DNA of 64,000 bases from Zoogloeaceae bacterium (GTDB lineage: Bacteria > Pseudomonadota > Gammaproteobacteria > Burkholderiales > Rhodocyclaceae), in assembly GCA_024235595.1 (NCBI GenBank), contig JACKMC010000008.1:1-64000 (forward strand), given 5' to 3'. This document shows positions 54,295 through 63,019 of the stretch, piece after piece (position 1 is the first letter of the stretch; each line of letters starts with the position of its first letter). Position numbers and translations under genes: made by a program. A model generated the notes under the pieces. The model did not search any database, was not told the origin of the DNA, and saw only the letters and a program-made list of their open reading frames with translations.

Positions 54295-55746
54295 TCAGGC
54301 CTTGCGGCGACGCGCTGCAACGCCCAGCAGACCGAGACCCGCGAGCATCATGGCGTAGGTTTCGGGCTCGGGTACGGCGGCGGTGATCATGATCGTGCGA
54401 TCGACGCCGCTGGCGGGGTGCTGGACATTCACATAGGCGACGTTGGGGTTGAACCTGTCGAAGTACAGTCCGGTGTTCTCGGAGCCGGCGGCACCGTTGG
54501 AGGCCCAGCGGGCGAGGCCTTCACCTTCGTCGAGAAGGTCGCCGTCGTGGTTGAGGTCCACCGCCAGCCAGATGTCGTCGTCACTGCCGCCGTTGCGGTC
54601 CTCGACAATGTAGATGTTGCCGACCGCGTCGATGGCGAGGTTGTCGGCATTGCGCAGGCCACCGCCCGCGGCGGTGCCGGTTGCCAGATCCATGAAGCTG
54701 GAGTCGGCGAACAGGCGCACCTCGCCGGTGCTCAGGTTCATGTTGTAGACGCGGCTGCGGCCGTCGGTGGTGTTGGCGTTGTCGTCGGAATCGGTGGTCG
54801 CCCAGTAGAGCAGTTGGTCGCCGTTCGCGAGGGTCTGGAGCTCGAGGTCTTCGGGCCGGTTGTAGCCGCTGCCGAGCACGCTGGCGACGTCGGCGGTGGC
54901 GCGTCCGTCGATGGTCGTGCCGTCGGCAGCCATCACCGACAGTCCGGCAATCGGGCTGCCGTCGGCCTGGGTGATCGCTACCCAGGAACTCGCTCCGGTG
55001 ATCGCCGGGCCGTTGTTGCCTTCGAACTGGCCGCCGGCGCCGACTTTCAGCACGAAGGACTGGCCGGCGGCGAAGTAATCGTCGCCGCTGGTCGCGTTCG
55101 GGTTGGCGGAGACGTACTTGTAGATCGAGCCGCCGTTCAGTTCATCGACGAAGTAGAGCGATTTGCCGGCGTCGAAGGCCAGGCCCTCGTGCGAGACGCG
55201 GGGGATGATCGAGCGGGCGACGAAGTCACCGCCGTTGGCCGTTGCGGTGGTGGCGTTGGTGATCTCGAAGATGCGGCCCCGGCTGCTGCCCGTGCCCCAG
55301 GATTCCTCGGCCGTTAGATAGCTGCCCCACGGCGTCCAGCGTGAGGCGTCGCCCGAGACGAAGCTCTGCGTTCCCGGGGCGACGATGGTCACCGTGCGGG
55401 TGGTGTAGTTGCTGTCCCACAGATCGATGCGCTGCACGCCGGCGCTGTTCGTCTCGAAGGGCATGAACAGGTAACGTCCGGCGTCGGGGCCGGTCTCGTT
55501 TGCGGTGATCATGTCGAAGTTGCCCGAGCTGGAGCCCGGCACGAGGCTGTTCTGGGTGGCACGGTCGGCAATCGTGACCTGGGTGAAGTCGGGGCTCGAC
55601 AGCACGAAGGGCTGCGATTCGTCCGCGATCACGCCGCTCGAACTGCTCAAGGGCGTGATGTTGTCGAAGAGGGTATCGGCGGCAAAGGCGGGGGTGCTTG
55701 CCAGCGCAGCGATTGCGAGGGCAATGCGGGACGGTGTGAGGATCAT
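54295..55746 (-). CDS. Secreted PEP-CTERM protein with PhoX-like DUF839 domain
   Basis: From ATG 55746, after CAGGAG, the protein has 483 residues with a signal peptide (ALAIAALASTPAFAA). The body resembles DUF839/PhoX-type phosphatase propellers (GRYLFMPFETNSAGVQRIDL, WGSYLTAEESWG, YNRPEDLELQ). It has Asp/Asn-rich, possibly calcium-binding loops. The end carries the PEP-CTERM signal VPEPETYAMMLAGLGLLGVA followed by ARRR. It is probably a surface or extracellular protein. Whether it is an active phosphatase cannot be judged. Confidence 0.85.
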   Translation of the reverse strand: MILTPSRIALAIAALASTPAFAADTLFDNITPLSSSSGVIADESQPFVLSSPDFTQVTIADRATQNSLVPGSSSGNFDMITANETGPDAGRYLFMPFETNSAGVQRIDLWDSNYTTRTVTIVAPGTQSFVSGDASRWTPWGSYLTAEESWGTGSSRGRIFEITNATTATANGGDFVARSIIPRVSHEGLAFDAGKSLYFVDELNGGSIYKYVSANPNATSGDDYFAAGQSFVLKVGAGGQFEGNNGPAITGASSWVAITQADGSPIAGLSVMAADGTTIDGRATADVASVLGSGYNRPEDLELQTLANGDQLLYWATTDSDDNANTTDGRSRVYNMNLSTGEVRLFADSSFMDLATGTAAGGGLRNADNLAIDAVGNIYIVEDRNGGSDDDIWLAVDLNHDGDLLDEGEGLARWASNGAAGSENTGLYFDRFNPNVAYVNVQHPASGVDRTIMITAAVPEPETYAMMLAGLGLLGVAARRRKA

Positions 55747-56048
55747 CGGATTTCGCTCCTGACGGAATTGCTCGAAGGCCGGATTGGCCTGGGCGGGAGT
55801 CTGAAAGCCGTCTGTTACAAAATATCGGGACGCGGGCGACGAATGCTGCGCGGGTCGCGCCGCAGCCGCCTGTGAAGGCGTGCTACCGACCGCGGACGAG
55901 GGTGTCCACGGCGCAGCAAGGCTCCCGTCGTGCCCGCGCGGGCCAGCCTGGAGTGGCATCGAGAGCGACGACGCCGATCGGCGACCTCGCGGTACCGGCG
56001 CGATGCCGGTCCCCGCCGTCGATGGTGAGGGGGTGCGCTGCAGCGACG
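55747..56048. other. Intergenic stretch upstream of the PhoX-like PEP-CTERM gene
   Basis: These 302 bases hold no gene. An AT-rich patch near 55814-55829 (TGTTACAAAATATCGG on the plus strand) is the only promoter-like segment and would serve the leftward PEP-CTERM gene. Confidence 0.4.
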
Positions 56049-56450
56049 CTATTTCACTTCGATCGCGATCGTGGTGCTCAGCTCGGGGCCGTAGGACTGA
56101 TGCGCGCCATCGGCGAACTGCAGCGTCAAGGTGTGCTTCCCGGGAGGGAGCTTGAGCGTGGTTTCGGTCTGGCCCTTGCCGAAGTGCATGTGGGTCGCGT
56201 CTGCGGGGACGACGCTACCCTTGGGAACCGCTTTGCCGTCGACGATCAGGTGGTGGTGGCCGGTGCCCTCCAGCAACTGCCCTGCGGGGGCCACTGTCAT
56301 GCCCTCGACGCCCATCCTCACGGTGAACTCGGACGCTACGGTGGCACCATCGACCGGCTCGAGGAACATCACGCGACCGCCGGCCAGGGCTTGGGCGGCC
56401 AGCAAAGTGGTGGTGAGGATGCCGAACAGGATTTGTCGAGGAATATTCAT
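56049..56450 (-). CDS. Small exported DUF4399 protein
   Basis: The 133-residue protein has a signal peptide (ILFGILTTTLLAAQALAGG) and then a beta-sandwich-like domain with the DUF4399 pattern: VMFLEPVDGATVASEFTVRM, GTGHHHLIVDG, THMHFGKGQTETTLKLPPG and AHQSYGPELS. The several His residues could bind metal. It is periplasmic. It sits between a PEP-CTERM gene and the alpha/beta hydrolase gene on the same strand. The role of the family is unknown. Confidence 0.82.
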   Translation of the reverse strand: MNIPRQILFGILTTTLLAAQALAGGRVMFLEPVDGATVASEFTVRMGVEGMTVAPAGQLLEGTGHHHLIVDGKAVPKGSVVPADATHMHFGKGQTETTLKLPPGKHTLTLQFADGAHQSYGPELSTTIAIEVK

Positions 56451-56580
56451 TGTTCTTCCTTGTGTGTTTGCGCGGGGCGCGCCATTCAGAGTAGGCAAGA
56501 ACGAGTGTGGGCGCCAGTCGCCGGGAGATCGCCTTGCGAGGCGTATCGCGGTTGGAGCGCAGAGCGAGTGATGCGGCCAG

Positions 56581-57438
56581 CTAGCGCTTGGCCGTGAGCA
56601 GCGCCAGCGCTGCCGCGTGGAGCGGGGTGCCGGCACGGCCGAAGGCTTCGCAGATCGACAGGTGGTCGTCGTCGGGCATTGGCACGATGCGCGAGTGGCA
56701 CTGCGGCCAGGCCTCGACGAGCAGCTTCAGTTGGCGCTTGAATTCGTCGCTTTCGCGACCACCCACTGCGGCAAGGATCGGCGCGGCATGGGCCGGTGCG
56801 TGGCGGATCGGGGAACAGCCGGCAACGAGTGCGTCGGTGAGATGCAGATCGGCCTGCAGGAAGGGCACCTTGCGCAGCGGCGCCAGCTCGACCAGCGGCG
56901 AGAGGGTGATGGCCGCGGCGATCATGTCGCCGGGCAGCGCCGCGTCGAGACCTGGCCAGTCGGTGGCGAGCGCCATGGCGGCGAGCTGTCCGCCGGCCGA
57001 ATGCCCCGACACCACCATGCGACGGCGATCATGGCCGTGTGCCGGCGCCGCATGCCACAGCCAGGCCAGGCTGCGCCGGGTCTGGGCGACGATCTCGTCG
57101 AGCGGCGTGGCCGGGGCGAGGCCGTAGTTTACGATCGCCACCGCCACGCCGGCGTCGAGCCACGGCCGGGCAAGCCAGGCGAAGTCGTTCTTGTGCAGGC
57201 GGCGCCAGAAACCGCCGTGCAGGAAGACCAGCAGCGGCGGCGCCTTGGCCTGCGTGGGCGGCGCGAACAGATCCAGGGTTTCGTCGGGCGAGGCGCCGTA
57301 GGCGAGGTCGAGTCGCCCGCGCCCATCCGCAGACAGCTGTGCGCGGGCTTCGGCGCCCCGCGTGCCCCAGTCGGCGAGGATCTGCATGAAGGCCGGGATC
57401 GCTGCGGCTACATCGTATTCGCGGGCGTAGTCGGTCAT
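56581..57438 (-). CDS. Alpha/beta hydrolase with HGGFW motif (arylformamidase/esterase type)
   Basis: From ATG 57438 the protein has 285 residues. The oxyanion motif HGGFW (LVFLHGGFWRRL) and the nucleophile elbow GHSAGGQLAA put it with hormone-sensitive-lipase-like esterases and the animal/yeast type of kynurenine formamidase. The catalytic Asp and His are expected in the MPDDDHLSIC region. It starts two bases after the livF stop, so it is the last gene of the liv operon and may act on the imported compound. Confidence 0.85.
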   Translation of the reverse strand: MTDYAREYDVAAAIPAFMQILADWGTRGAEARAQLSADGRGRLDLAYGASPDETLDLFAPPTQAKAPPLLVFLHGGFWRRLHKNDFAWLARPWLDAGVAVAIVNYGLAPATPLDEIVAQTRRSLAWLWHAAPAHGHDRRRMVVSGHSAGGQLAAMALATDWPGLDAALPGDMIAAAITLSPLVELAPLRKVPFLQADLHLTDALVAGCSPIRHAPAHAAPILAAVGGRESDEFKRQLKLLVEAWPQCHSRIVPMPDDDHLSICEAFGRAGTPLHAAALALLTAKR

Positions 57439-57440
57439 CT

Positions 57441-58151
57441 TCAGACCCCCAGGTAGCGGTGCCACAGGCCGGGCTCGGCGGCCAGTGCGGCATTGTCGCC
57501 CTGCCAGCAGCTGCGCCCCTTTTCGATGAAGGTGTGGCGGTCGGCCACGCGAGTGAGCTCCTGCAGGTACTTGTCGATCACCAGGATCGCCTGGCCGGCG
57601 GCCTTGAGCCGCGCCAGCACGGCCCAGATCTCCTTGCGGATGAGCGGCGAGAGCCCTTCGGTGGCTTCGTCGAGGATCAGCAGATGCGGATTGGTCATGA
57701 GTGCCCGTCCGATGGCGAGCATCTGCTGCTCGCCGCCCGAGAGCTGGTTGCCCATGTTGCCGGCACGCTCGGCCAGGCGCGGAAACAGCGCGTATACCCC
57801 TTCCAGTGTCCAGGGGCTGGCGCTGCCGTTGCGACGGTCGCGAAAGGCCACCAGGTTTTCGCGCACGCTGAGGTTGGGGAAGATCTGTCGACCTTCCGGC
57901 ACGATCGCCAGGCCCATCTGCGCGATGCGCTCGGTGGGGCGGCCGTCGATGCGCTCGCCGAGAAAGCGGATCTCGCCCTGCCAGGCGGGCAGCTGGGCGA
58001 ATATGGCTTTCAGTGTGGTGCTCTTGCCCATGCCGTTGCGGCCCAGCAGGGTGGCCACCTCGCCGACCCGCAGTTCCAGGTCCACGCCGAACAGCACCTG
58101 GCTCGGGCCGTAGCCGGTTGCGAGGTTTTCGATGCTCAGCAGGGCGCTCAT
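57441..58151 (-). CDS. livF: ABC transporter ATP-binding protein LivF type
   Basis: This 236-residue protein is one of the two ATPases of a branched-chain-amino-acid-type (HAAT) importer. Walker A is GRNGMGKST, the signature is LSGGEQQMLAIGRAL and Walker B is LLILDEATEG. Its start overlaps livG by four bases (ATGA). The family also imports aromatic compounds, amides or urea, so the substrate is open. It is followed by the hydrolase gene. Confidence 0.93.
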   Translation of the reverse strand: MSALLSIENLATGYGPSQVLFGVDLELRVGEVATLLGRNGMGKSTTLKAIFAQLPAWQGEIRFLGERIDGRPTERIAQMGLAIVPEGRQIFPNLSVRENLVAFRDRRNGSASPWTLEGVYALFPRLAERAGNMGNQLSGGEQQMLAIGRALMTNPHLLILDEATEGLSPLIRKEIWAVLARLKAAGQAILVIDKYLQELTRVADRHTFIEKGRSCWQGDNAALAAEPGLWHRYLGV

Positions 58152-58915
58152 GCGGCGGCTCCGGCGTCGTGGTCGTCGCCCAGGTAGGCGGCGATCACCT
58201 GCGGGTCGCTGCGGATTTCGTCGACCGTGCCGCTGGCGATGACGCTGCCCGCCACCAGCACCGAGACCCGGTCGGCGAGGCGGAACACCGCGTCCATGTC
58301 GTGCTCCACCAGGATGAAGGTGCAGTGGCCGCGCAGCGACAGGATCAGCTTGCCCATCTGCCGGGACTCCTCGGGGTCGGTGCCGGCCATCGGCTCGTCG
58401 AGCAGCAGCAGCCGCGGCCCGCAGGCCAGCGCCATGCCGAGTTCGAGCTGGCGCTGGCGGCCGTGCGACAGCGTCGCCACCACCTGCTCGAAAACGTCGC
58501 CGAGCCCGACTCTTGCGGCAATCTCCGCAGCCCCCTGGTCGAGCGCCGCTTCGTCGGCAACCGCGCCCAGCAGATCGAAGGAGTGGCCGCTGCGCGCCTG
58601 CACGGCAAGGGCCAGGTTCTCGCGTACCGACAGGCGTTCGAAGAGCTTGGTGATCTGGAAGGAGCGCGCCACCCCGGCGGCCACCCGCTTGTGGATCGGC
58701 AGGCGGGTGATGTCCTTGCCGTCGAAGAGGATGCGGCCGCTGTCCGGCGCGAGCTCGCCCGACAGTTGGGCCAGCAGCGTGGTCTTGCCGGCACCGTTGG
58801 GGCCAATCAGGGCGTGAATCTCGCCGCGGGCGACTTCCAGATTGCAGTGGTCGGTGGCGAGCAGACCGCCAAAGCGCTTCACCAGGCCCTGCGCCTGCAA
58901 CAGTGCCGGGTTCAT
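58148..58915 (-). CDS. livG: ABC transporter ATP-binding protein LivG type
   Basis: The 255-residue ATPase shows Walker A GPNGAGKTT, Walker B RLLLLDEPMAG and the LivG-type signature LSHGRQRQLELGMALA. It also has the characteristic C-terminal part with VEHDMDAVFRLADRVSVL. It overlaps both livM and livF by four bases, indicating translational coupling across the operon. It forms the ATPase pair with LivF. Confidence 0.93.
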   Translation of the reverse strand: MNPALLQAQGLVKRFGGLLATDHCNLEVARGEIHALIGPNGAGKTTLLAQLSGELAPDSGRILFDGKDITRLPIHKRVAAGVARSFQITKLFERLSVRENLALAVQARSGHSFDLLGAVADEAALDQGAAEIAARVGLGDVFEQVVATLSHGRQRQLELGMALACGPRLLLLDEPMAGTDPEESRQMGKLILSLRGHCTFILVEHDMDAVFRLADRVSVLVAGSVIASGTVDEIRSDPQVIAAYLGDDHDAGAAA

Positions 58916-59883
58916 GCGCGCTCAGCCTTTGCCGGCTTGCGGCGCAGGCTCATGATGCCCTCGGGCGCCACCAGGACAATGAACAGCAGCAGCGCGCCGA
59001 GCCACAGGTTCCAGTGCTCGGTATGGGTCGAGATGCTCTCTTCGAGCAGCATGTAGATCGCCGCGCCGGTGAGCCCGCCCCAGAAATAGCCCGAGCCGCC
59101 GAGGATCACCATGACGATGAGGATGCCGCTCTGGTGCCAGGTGAGCAGGTGGGGGGTGACGCCGAGGCTGAGATTGGCGAGCAGGGCGCCGGCCAGGCCG
59201 GCCAGCCCGCCCGACAGCGTGAAGGCCGCCAGCTTGAGCCGATAGACCGGGTAGCCGATGGCGGCCATGCGCTGCTCGTTCTCGCGGATCGCCACCAGCG
59301 CGCGGCCGAAGCGCGAGGCGGCCAGCCGGTAGAGCAGCATGAAGGCCAGCCCGGCCAGCGCCAGCACGAAGTAGTAGAAGCCGATGTCGTCGCCCAGCGA
59401 GAGCCCCGGCAGCTCGACCCGGGCCAGCATCGGCAGTCCGTCGTCGCCGCCCAGGCCGCGCAGCGACACCGCCAGGTAGTAGAAGATCTGCGCGAAAGCC
59501 AGCGTGATCATGATGAAGTACACGCCCCGGGTGCGCAGCGACACCGCCCCGATGAGCGCCGCACCGGCCGCCGCGGCAATCACCGCCAGCGGCATCGCCA
59601 GCCAGGCCGGGGCGCTGCCGCCCTGGGCGAGCAGCGCCACCGTATAGCCACCGATACCCAGGAACGCAGCGTGGCCGAGGCTGATCATGCCGCCGTAGCC
59701 AAGCACCAGGTTGAGCGCGCTGGCGGCCAGGGCGAGGATCAGCACCCGGCTGCCGAGACCGATGTAGAAGTCCTGGCCGGCCACGCTCATCAGCAGTGGA
59801 TAGATCGCCAGCGCGACTGCCACGCCGATCGCGCTCCAGGCGCTCGGCAGGCCTTGCGTCAGCGGCGTGGGCGTGCTCGGCAT
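58912..59883 (-). CDS. livM: ABC transporter permease LivM type
   Basis: The 323-residue inner-membrane permease has about ten hydrophobic segments and the LivM motif LGYGGMISLGHAAFLGIGGY. It continues with TRGVYFIMITLAFAQIFYYL and, near the end, HQSGILIVMVILGGSGYFWG. Its end overlaps livG by four bases and its start is three bases after livH. With LivH it forms the membrane channel. Confidence 0.93.
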   Translation of the reverse strand: MPSTPTPLTQGLPSAWSAIGVAVALAIYPLLMSVAGQDFYIGLGSRVLILALAASALNLVLGYGGMISLGHAAFLGIGGYTVALLAQGGSAPAWLAMPLAVIAAAAGAALIGAVSLRTRGVYFIMITLAFAQIFYYLAVSLRGLGGDDGLPMLARVELPGLSLGDDIGFYYFVLALAGLAFMLLYRLAASRFGRALVAIRENEQRMAAIGYPVYRLKLAAFTLSGGLAGLAGALLANLSLGVTPHLLTWHQSGILIVMVILGGSGYFWGGLTGAAIYMLLEESISTHTEHWNLWLGALLLFIVLVAPEGIMSLRRKPAKAERA

Positions 59884-59886
59884 CGC

Positions 59887-60807
59887 TCAGCCCCTTGCCG
59901 GAAACAGGCCCTGGGGCCGGAAATAGAGCACCGCCACCATCAGCAGGCTGACCGCCATCGACGCCAGCGTGGGGCCCACCGAATTGGCGGTGGCCGGATC
60001 GCTCACCGCCTTGAGCAGCAGGGTCAGCAGCACCCGGCCGACGGTATCGATCATGCCCACCAGCAGCGAGCCGACCAGCGCGCCGCGCATCGAGCCGATG
60101 CCGCCGATCACGATCACCTCGAAGGCCGGAATGAGGATGCTCTCGCCCATGCCGACGTTGACCGCCAGCAGCGGCCCCAGCAGCGCGCCGGCGAGCGCAC
60201 ACAGGCCCGCGCCGAGCGCGAAGACGAAGGTGAACAGGGGCTGGATGCGCACCCCCATGACCGCGGCCATCCCGGGGTTGGAGGCTCCGGCGCGCATCCA
60301 CATGCCGATGCGGGTGCGGTTCACCAGCAGATACAGGCCGAGCGCCACCAGCACGCCGACGACGATGATGAGCATCCTGAACCTGGGGTAGTAGAGCTCG
60401 TCCTCGACCAGCTCGATCGGGCCATAGAGCATCTCCGGCACCGGCAGCATCAGCGGCTGGGCACCGAAGATGATCTTCACCGACTCGTTGGCGATGAGGA
60501 TCAGCGCGAAAGTGGCCAGCACCTGCGAGAGGTGGCTCATCTTCTGCAAACGGCGGTACAGCGTCTGTTCGAGCAGCGCGCCGATCAGCGCGGTGGCGAG
60601 GATCGCCAGCAGCAGCGCCGCCAGGTAGTTTTCGAGGTGCTGGTAGAAGGCGGCCGCCAGGAAGGCGCCGATCATGTACAGCGAGCCGTGGGCGAGATTG
60701 ATCACGTCCATGATGCCGAACACCAGCGTCAGCCCGGCTGCCAGCAGGAACAGCATGAGGCCGTACTGGAGGCCGTTGAGACCTTGTTCGAGGAGCAAGT
60801 AGAGCAT
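59887..60807 (-). CDS. livH: ABC transporter permease LivH type
   Basis: The 306-residue permease has the LivH motif FGIMDVINLAHGSLYMIGAF and several membrane helices, ending with LMVAVLYFRPQGLFPARG. It follows livK after 132 bases that contain a small GC-rich hairpin. That hairpin may reduce read-through so that the binding protein is made in excess. Confidence 0.93.
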   Translation of the reverse strand: MLYLLLEQGLNGLQYGLMLFLLAAGLTLVFGIMDVINLAHGSLYMIGAFLAAAFYQHLENYLAALLLAILATALIGALLEQTLYRRLQKMSHLSQVLATFALILIANESVKIIFGAQPLMLPVPEMLYGPIELVEDELYYPRFRMLIIVVGVLVALGLYLLVNRTRIGMWMRAGASNPGMAAVMGVRIQPLFTFVFALGAGLCALAGALLGPLLAVNVGMGESILIPAFEVIVIGGIGSMRGALVGSLLVGMIDTVGRVLLTLLLKAVSDPATANSVGPTLASMAVSLLMVAVLYFRPQGLFPARG

Positions 60808-60903
60808 GCAGACGATCCGTTGGGCCGGCGCCCGGCCGGTCGCGGCGATTGTTGGGGGATGTCAGGCCGCGGATGACGGTTCGGGCGCGGCCGGGCTGCC
60901 CGC

Positions 60904-60920
60904 CTCGGCACGCGGCCGAG
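60904..60920 (-). promoter_or_regulatory. Small GC-rich hairpin between livK and livH
   Basis: CTCGGC at 60904-60909 pairs with GCCGAG at 60915-60920 around a five-base loop, within very GC-rich sequence and without a T-run. It lies 20 bases beyond the livK stop, in the position of hairpins that protect the upstream message or partly stop transcription into the permease genes. Confidence 0.4.
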
Positions 60921-60939
60921 CCCGGGCGCCCGGCGGTGC

Positions 60940-62109
60940 CTACATCTTGCAGTCCTTGGCGTAGGCGTCGACGTGGGCGTCCATCACCTTGGCGACGAAC
61001 TTGTTGCTGACGCTGCCGTCGGCATTCTTCACCACCTGGCGCAGGTAGTAGGGCTGGATCGGATAGTGGTTGTTGCCGAGGCGGTATTCACCGCGTACCG
61101 AGGGAGCCTTGACGGTCTCGAACGCCTTGCGCAGGGCGGCCTTGTCGTCGACCTTGCCGCCCACCGCCTTCACCGCGGCGTCGATCAGCAGCGCCGCGTC
61201 GTAGCCCTGCGAGGCGTAGAGCGTGGGCAGGCGGCCGGTTTCCTTCTCGAAGTCGGCGACGAAGCGCTTGTTGGCCGGGTTGTCCATCTCGCGATACCAG
61301 TGGGTGGTGTTGTAGAGCCCTTCCATCGCCGGCCCCACCGCCTTGACCACGTCTTCGTCACCCGAGAATCCCGGGGCGAAGATCGGTACCTTCTTCATCA
61401 TCCCGGACTGGGCATACTGCTTGATGAAATTGATGCCCATGCCGCCGGGCAGGAAGATGTACACCGCATCGGCACCCGCGGCGCGGATCTGTGCGATCTC
61501 GGCCGAGTAGTCGAGCTGGCCGAGCTTGCTGTAGATCTCGTCGGCGATGTCGCCCTTGTAGAAGCGCTTGAAGCCGGTGAGCGCGTCCTTGCCGGCCGGG
61601 TAGTTGGGTGCCAGCAGGGCGACGCTCTTGATGCCCTGGTCCTGCACACGCTTGCCCATCGCTTCGTGCAGGTTGTCGTTCTGCCAGGCAACGTTGAAGA
61701 AGTAGGGGCTGCAGCCTTCGCCGGCAAGCTGGCTGGGGCCGGCGTTGGCGCTGATGTAGAAGGTTTCCGCGCCGATGAAGGCCGGCGCAACCGCCAGCAT
61801 GATGTTGGAGAACACCACGCCGGTGGCGATGTCGATCTTGTCCTTCTTGAGAAAGCGCTCGGTGATCTGCTTGGCGGTATCCGGGTTCTGGGCGTCGTCG
61901 GCGGTGATCACTTCGGTGGGCAGGCCGCCCAGCTTGCCGCCCAGATGCTTCACGGCAAGATCGAAGCCGTCGCGGATGTCGATGCCGAGCCCCGATGCCG
62001 GGCCGGAGAGGGTGGTCATCATGCCGATCTTGAGCGCATCGGCTGCCGGCACGACCCCGGCGGCCAACAACATGGCACAGCCCAGGGCAATCTTCTTCAT
62101 GTGGTGCAT
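60940..62109 (-). CDS. livK: Periplasmic substrate-binding protein of the liv-type ABC importer
   Basis: The 389-residue protein starts at ATG 62109 after GAGGAG. It has a signal peptide (IALGCAMLLAAGVVPAADA) and the type I periplasmic-binding fold: KIGMMTTLSGPASGLGIDIR, then QLDYSAEIAQIRAAGADAVY, and SQGYDAALLIDAAVKAVGGK. It is the first gene of the livKHMGF operon. The sequence resembles the branch of the family that binds aromatic or other non-branched-chain ligands as much as leucine binders, so I do not name the ligand. Confidence 0.9.
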   Translation of the reverse strand: MHHMKKIALGCAMLLAAGVVPAADALKIGMMTTLSGPASGLGIDIRDGFDLAVKHLGGKLGGLPTEVITADDAQNPDTAKQITERFLKKDKIDIATGVVFSNIMLAVAPAFIGAETFYISANAGPSQLAGEGCSPYFFNVAWQNDNLHEAMGKRVQDQGIKSVALLAPNYPAGKDALTGFKRFYKGDIADEIYSKLGQLDYSAEIAQIRAAGADAVYIFLPGGMGINFIKQYAQSGMMKKVPIFAPGFSGDEDVVKAVGPAMEGLYNTTHWYREMDNPANKRFVADFEKETGRLPTLYASQGYDAALLIDAAVKAVGGKVDDKAALRKAFETVKAPSVRGEYRLGNNHYPIQPYYLRQVVKNADGSVSNKFVAKVMDAHVDAYAKDCKM

Positions 62110-62424
62110 CGTTTTCTCCTCGGGGGTCTCGGTTCAGCCGTGATCTTCGCATGGCGGACCGCCTAGGATATCGCGAAGCCGCGCCGCCGGTGACGTTCAG
62201 GGCCGTTGCTCGAGCGTCCCGGGGGCCATGTGCGGTGCCGCCCGGCGGGTTCGCAAGGGTTCCCGGTTCAATTTCGTTCGAAGTGGACTAGAACGAATCG
62301 AGGCGTCATGGCCCGGGATCGGTCCTTCCGGCCTGGCCGTGGTGTCGAGATCCATCGAAGGGCGCCGCCGCTCGCCGGCAGTCCCATCCATGGCGAGCAA
62401 ATCGCAGATGCGCGGGAGGCTCTC
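62110..62424. other. Divergent intergenic stretch between livK and hemerythrin genes
   Basis: No gene is seen in these 315 bases. It should hold the promoters of both genes. The only structured element is a seven-base inverted repeat at 62273-62297, listed separately. Confidence 0.5.
62273..62297. promoter_or_regulatory. Inverted repeat, candidate operator
   Basis: TTCGTTC at 62273-62279 is perfectly inverted as GAACGAA at 62291-62297 across 11 bases. The half-site spacing suits a dimeric regulator. It lies 128 bases before the hemerythrin gene and 164 before livK. Confidence 0.45.
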
Positions 62425-62940
62425 ATGAACACTGAAACCGCACTGTTCAACCGCATCCAGTCGCTCGATCTCTCAGTCGCCAAGCTGGTCCAGTGGGGCG
62501 AGCATCTCTCGGTCGAACACCCGGGCATCGATGCCCAGCACAAGGCGATCTTCGATCTCGGCGCGCGGATCCACGAGCATTGGCGCCACGGCGGCGTGGT
62601 CGACGAGCTGCGGCCGTCGGTCGACAAGCTGGTCAACATGTTGCAGGTGCATTTCGCCTATGAGGAGCGCCTGCTCGGCGAAATCGGCTATGCCGACCTC
62701 AAGCAGCATGCCGCCGAGCATCGCAACATGCTCGACGACCTCGAGCTCATCCACGAGCGCTTCCACAGGATCGTCGATGGGCACGAAGCGCGCGGCGGGT
62801 CGCTGCTCGCACCGGGTTGGCCGATCATGCAGTTCATGCTCGGGGTCACCGTAGGCCATGTGATGACCAGCGACATGAGCTATTGCAAGGCCTTGATCGC
62901 CAGCCGCGATGGCGAGGAACGGTTCCAGGGGCTGGCCTGA
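62425..62940 (+). CDS. Bacteriohemerythrin-type oxygen-binding protein
   Basis: From ATG 62425, after GGGAGG, the protein has 171 residues. The di-iron ligands fit the hemerythrin pattern exactly in spacing: His39, His76, Glu80, His95, His99, His145 and Asp150. It has no signal peptide or extra signalling domain, so it is a cytoplasmic single-domain hemerythrin that may bind or sense oxygen or nitric oxide, or deliver oxygen. The partner is unknown. Confidence 0.9.
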   Translation: MNTETALFNRIQSLDLSVAKLVQWGEHLSVEHPGIDAQHKAIFDLGARIHEHWRHGGVVDELRPSVDKLVNMLQVHFAYEERLLGEIGYADLKQHAAEHRNMLDDLELIHERFHRIVDGHEARGGSLLAPGWPIMQFMLGVTVGHVMTSDMSYCKALIASRDGEERFQGLA

Positions 62941-63019
62941 TCGAGCCGGCCTCACGCGTTCGCCGCACGCCAGGGCATTGCTCGAGGCTGCGCTCGTGCT
63001 GTGAGCGTTCAACGGGCCT

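Noticed and set aside
58903..60876. A 657-codon open frame antisense to livM and livH
   Set aside because: It is extremely rich in Gln, Arg, His and Asp, typical of the reverse of membrane-protein codons, and is not a real protein.
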